From: Actinomycetes bacterium
GTDB lineage: Bacteria > Actinomycetota > Actinomycetes > Propionibacteriales > Nocardioidaceae
Direction: 5' to 3'
NCBI GenBank assembly: GCA_023252095.1
Contig: JAHEXN010000033.1
Coordinates: forward strand, 1 to 18,215
Length of the DNA: 18,215 nt
Each line of letters begins with the position of its first letter. Position 1 is the first letter of the stretch. The notes beneath the pieces are model-generated. The model ran no database searches. It had not been told where the DNA came from and saw nothing but the letters and a program-made list of their open reading frames with translations. The position numbers and the translations under genes were made by a program. Shown here in pieces: positions 15,080 to 18,215 of this stretch.

Positions 15080-17278
15080 ATGCGTCTCTTGACGGCTGCT
15101 GCCCTGACGGCCGCCGCCCTCGTCGCCCCCGTGGCGGCGACGGCGGCTCCCGCGAACCCACCCTCGGCAGCGGCGTCGGTCGCCCCCGGGTCGGTCACGC
15201 CGACCGACTCGGGCTGGGAGCCGCGCCCCGAGGAGTACCCCTCGACCGTCGTCGAGACCGATCTCGAGATCCCCACGTCCGACGGCACGGTGCTGCTCGC
15301 CGAGCTGAAGCGTCCCGTGGACGCCGACGGGACGGTCGTCGAGGGCCCGCTCCCGGTCGTCGTGACGATCACGGCCTACAGCAAGACCGCGATCGGAAGC
15401 CCCGCCGGCGCGGTGATCGCCGGCGCCGGTCCCGACTACCTCGTGCAACGCGGGTACGTCCAGCTGACGGTCGACGCGCGGGGCACCGGCGGCTCCGCCG
15501 GCACGTGGCAGGTCTTCGGCGAGCGTGAGCAGCTCGACTCCAAGGAGATCGTCGAGTGGGCAGCCCAGCAGCCGTGGAGCGACGGCTCCGTGGCGATGTC
15601 CGGCCCGTCCTACATGGGCATCAGCCAGCTGTTCGCGGCCGGCCTGCAGCCCGAGGGGCTCAAGGCGATCTTCCCCCAGGTGCCCACCGCCGAGGTGTAC
15701 CGCGACATCGTGGCCTCCGGCGGACAGCTCGACACGGGCTTCATGCCGCTGTGGCTCGGTCTGGTCAACCTGACGGGTCTGATCCCGTCGACGTCACCCC
15801 AGGCGGTCGAGAACCTCCTGACCCATCTGGTCGGCAATGGCGCGTCGTCGATCCAGCTGCTGCTCGAGGCGGCGTTGGGCGGCCCTCAGGCGTACGACGG
15901 TGAGTTCTACGAGTCGCGGAGCACGATCACGAACTCGGTGCCGAACATCGAGGTCCCGACGTTCCTGATCGGCGGCGAGTACGACCTGTTCCAGCGCGGG
16001 ACGCCCCTGGTGTACCAGGCGCTGCGTGAGCGCGGCGTGCCCGTCAAGATGATCCTCGGTCCGTGGGACCACCTCCAGGGCTCCAGCGGCCAAGGGATCC
16101 CGGACGCTGGCCTCGGGACCTTGAGCGAGCTCCAGCTCCGGTGGTTCGACCACTACGTCAAGGGGCTGCCCGACCCGGCGCTCGACTCGGACCTGCCGAG
16201 CTTCTCCTACTACGAGCTCGGCTCTGGCGAGTGGCAGTACCGCGACTCCTACCTGAGCGACCAGTCCGCGGCGTCGTTCAAGCTGTCCGGCAGCTCGACC
16301 ACGCTGGGCGGCGCGACGGGCCAGCTCACGCAGGGCGAGGTCGTCGCGGGTTCGTCGCAGATCCTCCCGATCCCGGTCGCAGGACTCTGCTCGCGCAGCA
16401 CCTCGCAGTGGACCGCGGGCGTGCTGAACCTGATCGGCGCCTGGGAGGCCTGCAACCAGAACGCCGCGCTCAACGACGCGACCGGCGTCGTGTTCGAGAC
16501 CGCCCCGCTCACGAGCGACCTGAGCATCCTCGGCCCGATCAACGCGCGGCTCTACACCTCCAGCACGACGGGCGACGGGATGCTCTCGGTCAGCGTCTCG
16601 CGCGTGACCCCGGACGGCGTCGTCGATCGGCTCACGGGCGGGTGGCAGGTCATCTCCCTGGCCGAGCTCGACGAGTCGAAGTCCGTCACGCTCGACGGCG
16701 AGATCATCCAGCCGTGGCACCCGTTCACCGCGGAGTCGCGCCGTGTGCTCGACCCCGGCGAGGTCGTGCCGGTCGACGTCGAGGTCTTCCCGACCGGCGC
16801 GGTCGTCAACGAGGGCGAGCGTCTGCGAATCTCCGTGCAGTCGTTCGACACGCCCCACCTGCTGTCGCCGCTCACGAACCTCGCAGGCCAGCTCGGGGTC
16901 ATCACGATCCACAATGACGCCGAGCACCCGTCGCGCCTCACGCTGCCGACCCTCGGCACGTCGGGGGCCGAGAACGCCGAAGCCGAGGCGGCCGTGCTCG
17001 AGGACGTGCGGTCAGCGCTCGAGTCGGCCGATGCTGCCTCGACGGTCGGGGCCGGCGCGGGCTACGACGGTGGCGAGGTCACCGACTCTCCCGAGGGTGA
17101 CACGAGCGAGTCGTTCGTGCCCGGGTACGCCGAGACCGCCGCGGCGACCGGCTCCGACACCTCGGCCAGGCTGCCGCTCACGTCCCTGTTGCTCGTGCTC
17201 GCGGCGGCGATGGCCGCCGCCACAGTCGTGCGTCACCGGATCATCGCGCGCAAGAAGGGCGAGCGGGCCCACGGCTGA
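15080..17278 (+). CDS. Secreted, membrane-anchored CocE/NonD-family acyl hydrolase
   Basis: 732 residues. A signal peptide (MRLLTAAALTAAALVAPVAATAA) leads into an alpha/beta hydrolase of the CocE/X-Pro dipeptidyl-peptidase S15 type: S177 in GPSYMG, D302 in GGEYDLF, H331 in GPWDH. A beta-rich jelly-roll C-terminal domain (about 375-625) follows. Then come an acidic Ala/Glu/Ser linker, a hydrophobic segment and the basic tail RHRIIARKKGERAHG, so the enzyme should sit on the outer membrane face. The segment begins with LPLTS (698-702), resembling but not matching a sortase LPxTG. ATG 15080 is preferred: GGAGG (15068-15072) is 7 nt away versus 4 nt for the GTG at 15077. It lies 61 nt after htdX with its own ribosome site. 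Substrate unknown. Confidence 0.88.
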   Translation: MRLLTAAALTAAALVAPVAATAAPANPPSAAASVAPGSVTPTDSGWEPRPEEYPSTVVETDLEIPTSDGTVLLAELKRPVDADGTVVEGPLPVVVTITAYSKTAIGSPAGAVIAGAGPDYLVQRGYVQLTVDARGTGGSAGTWQVFGEREQLDSKEIVEWAAQQPWSDGSVAMSGPSYMGISQLFAAGLQPEGLKAIFPQVPTAEVYRDIVASGGQLDTGFMPLWLGLVNLTGLIPSTSPQAVENLLTHLVGNGASSIQLLLEAALGGPQAYDGEFYESRSTITNSVPNIEVPTFLIGGEYDLFQRGTPLVYQALRERGVPVKMILGPWDHLQGSSGQGIPDAGLGTLSELQLRWFDHYVKGLPDPALDSDLPSFSYYELGSGEWQYRDSYLSDQSAASFKLSGSSTTLGGATGQLTQGEVVAGSSQILPIPVAGLCSRSTSQWTAGVLNLIGAWEACNQNAALNDATGVVFETAPLTSDLSILGPINARLYTSSTTGDGMLSVSVSRVTPDGVVDRLTGGWQVISLAELDESKSVTLDGEIIQPWHPFTAESRRVLDPGEVVPVDVEVFPTGAVVNEGERLRISVQSFDTPHLLSPLTNLAGQLGVITIHNDAEHPSRLTLPTLGTSGAENAEAEAAVLEDVRSALESADAASTVGAGAGYDGGEVTDSPEGDTSESFVPGYAETAAATGSDTSARLPLTSLLLVLAAAMAAATVVRHRIIARKKGERAHG

Positions 17279-17316
17279 TTGGTACATGCGTACAAGAAAA
17301 TCCGTCGCAGGCCGTG

Positions 17317-17330
17317 ACTGTCGTCACAGT
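17317..17330. promoter_or_regulatory. 14-bp palindrome ACTGT-CGTC-ACAGT before the second hydrolase
   Basis: Perfect 5-bp arms around 4 bp, in the 69-bp gap between the two hydrolase genes, about 18 nt upstream of the GTG at 17348. It overlaps GTGAC-TGTC-GTCAC (17314-17327), so two registers of symmetry are possible. It could be an operator for the second hydrolase or a short hairpin after the first. Confidence 0.4.
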
Positions 17331-17347
17331 GCGGCGTTGAACGGGAT

Positions 17348-18215
17348 GTGAATCCTCTCCCCCGCCGACTTCGTGTCGTCTCCGCGCTCGTCCTGCTGGT
17401 GCCGCTGCTCGTCGCGACGACCGCGACGTCCGCGGTCGCTGACACCGTCACCCAGGAGGAGCGGGTCACCGTCTCCGACGGCGTGCAGCTCCAGACGACC
17501 CTCACGAGTCAGGGCCCCATCACGGCCCGGCCCACGGTCATCGAGTTCAGCCCCTACGGGCCCGGCTCGGCGACGTTCATGCCCGACGCGAACTACAACC
17601 ACCTCCTGGTGCAGCTGCGAGGCACGGGAGCCAGCTCCGGCGGCTTCGACGCCCTCGGTCCACGCAGCCAGCAGGACGTGTCCGAGGTCCTGCAGTGGGC
17701 TTGCGGCCAGCCCTGGAGCAACGGGCGCCTCGGCATCCACGGATTCTCCGCCAGCGCGATCATGATCTACAACTCGATGCACCTCGAGCTGCCTTGCGTC
17801 GACACCGCCACGCTGCGGTCCGGCACGTTCGAGCTCTACCGCGACCTCCTCGTGCCCGGCGGCGTGAGCAACATCGTCCCCGGCGCCGCCGTGATCCTCG
17901 GCATCGGTGCCCTGGCGTTGGCCCAGGGTCCCAATCGGCTGGCCAACGACCCGGTCGGGTCGATCGACGCGGTCCGCGGCCTGCTCGACAGCGGACTCCA
18001 GGCCGGCTTCCTGCACCCGACGCTCGACTCCTTCTGGCAGGAGCGCGGGTTCCGCGGGGATGCCAACGACCTGCCGATCCTCGCGATCAACGGCATCTTC
18101 GACGTCGAGTCCCGCGGCGCGTTCCAGGGCTACCAGGAGCTGCGCGACAACGGGTCCCACCTGTTGCTCGCCGGAGGCCACGACGGCTTCCCGGCGGGTA
18201 CCGACAACGGCCAGG
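17348..18215 (+). CDS. Secreted CocE/NonD-family hydrolase (C-terminal part missing)
   Basis: 289 residues visible; the frame is still open at the window edge. A signal peptide with charged start and hydrophobic core (PRRLRVVSALVLLVPLLVA) ends near SAVA|D (31/32). The S15/CocE fold follows: IEFSPYGP, the LVQLRGTGASSGGFD segment that normally reads DxRGxGxSxG, the nucleophile S134 in HGFSASA, D252 in INGIFD and H278 in AGGHDGF. The nucleophile elbow is unusual: GFSAS instead of the GxSYxG of the neighbour, though Ser is retained. The GTG at 17348 has only a weak GGGA upstream, and an overlapping ATG at 17346 hits a stop at once. It is a distant paralogue of the gene before it, same strand. Confidence 0.85.
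   Translation, partial: MNPLPRRLRVVSALVLLVPLLVATTATSAVADTVTQEERVTVSDGVQLQTTLTSQGPITARPTVIEFSPYGPGSATFMPDANYNHLLVQLRGTGASSGGFDALGPRSQQDVSEVLQWACGQPWSNGRLGIHGFSASAIMIYNSMHLELPCVDTATLRSGTFELYRDLLVPGGVSNIVPGAAVILGIGALALAQGPNRLANDPVGSIDAVRGLLDSGLQAGFLHPTLDSFWQERGFRGDANDLPILAINGIFDVESRGAFQGYQELRDNGSHLLLAGGHDGFPAGTDNGQ

Overview
The window is about 18.2 kb of high-GC DNA with strong third-position G/C bias, GTG and TTG starts alongside ATG, and several genes whose start codon lies 6-7 nt after a TAnnnT box. Together with the gene families present (uvrA/uvrB with a TerC protein and a metallo-beta-lactamase-fold hydrolase; a fadA2 / fabG4 / htdX cluster arranged as in Mycobacterium tuberculosis), this indicates an actinobacterial chromosome. 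A Nocardioidaceae/Propionibacteriales relative such as Aeromicrobium is plausible, but that placement is inference. No insertion sequence, phage gene, CRISPR array, tRNA or rRNA was recognised, and composition looks even throughout.

Layout. 1-239 (-): 5' end of uvrA behind a RecA-independent DNA-damage type promoter. 285-479 (-): 64-aa two-helix membrane protein. 546-1199 (+): metallo-beta-lactamase-fold hydrolase. 1217-4637 (-): three same-strand genes, a cytochrome P450, a six-helix membrane protein overlapping it by 4 nt, and an unrecognised 364-aa protein. 4762-6216 (+): APC-family amino acid permease, separated by a strong hairpin terminator from the convergent TerC-family gene (6292-7362, -). 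The terC leader holds a yybP-ykoY type manganese riboswitch whose 3' P1 strand can also pair with the terC ribosome binding site. 7563-8057 (-): beta-carbonic anhydrase. 8168-10252 (-): uvrB with a near-consensus damage promoter and probable leaderless mRNA. 10343-11008 (+): TetR-family regulator. 11207-12643 (-): FadA2/FadI-like thiolase. Diverging from it are a FabG4-like two-domain SDR (12789-14135, +) and a MaoC/HtdX dehydratase (14137-15018, +). The right end carries two tandem secreted CocE/NonD-type hydrolases (15080-17278, +, with a C-terminal membrane anchor; and 17348 to the window end, +, partial).

How the genes work together. uvrA and uvrB encode nucleotide excision repair proteins and share the same promoter architecture, so they are probably co-induced by DNA damage although 10 kb apart. 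The TerC protein is probably a Mn2+ exporter switched on translationally by its own metal. Thiolase, ketoreductase and dehydratase supply three successive enzymes of acyl-CoA/acyl-ACP chain metabolism, and a 13-bp palindrome sits in the middle of their divergent promoter region. The P450 - membrane protein - unknown protein group has no assignable pathway. The sequence is mainly core chromosome. The most interesting signals are regulatory: the riboswitch and the paired leaderless uvr promoters.
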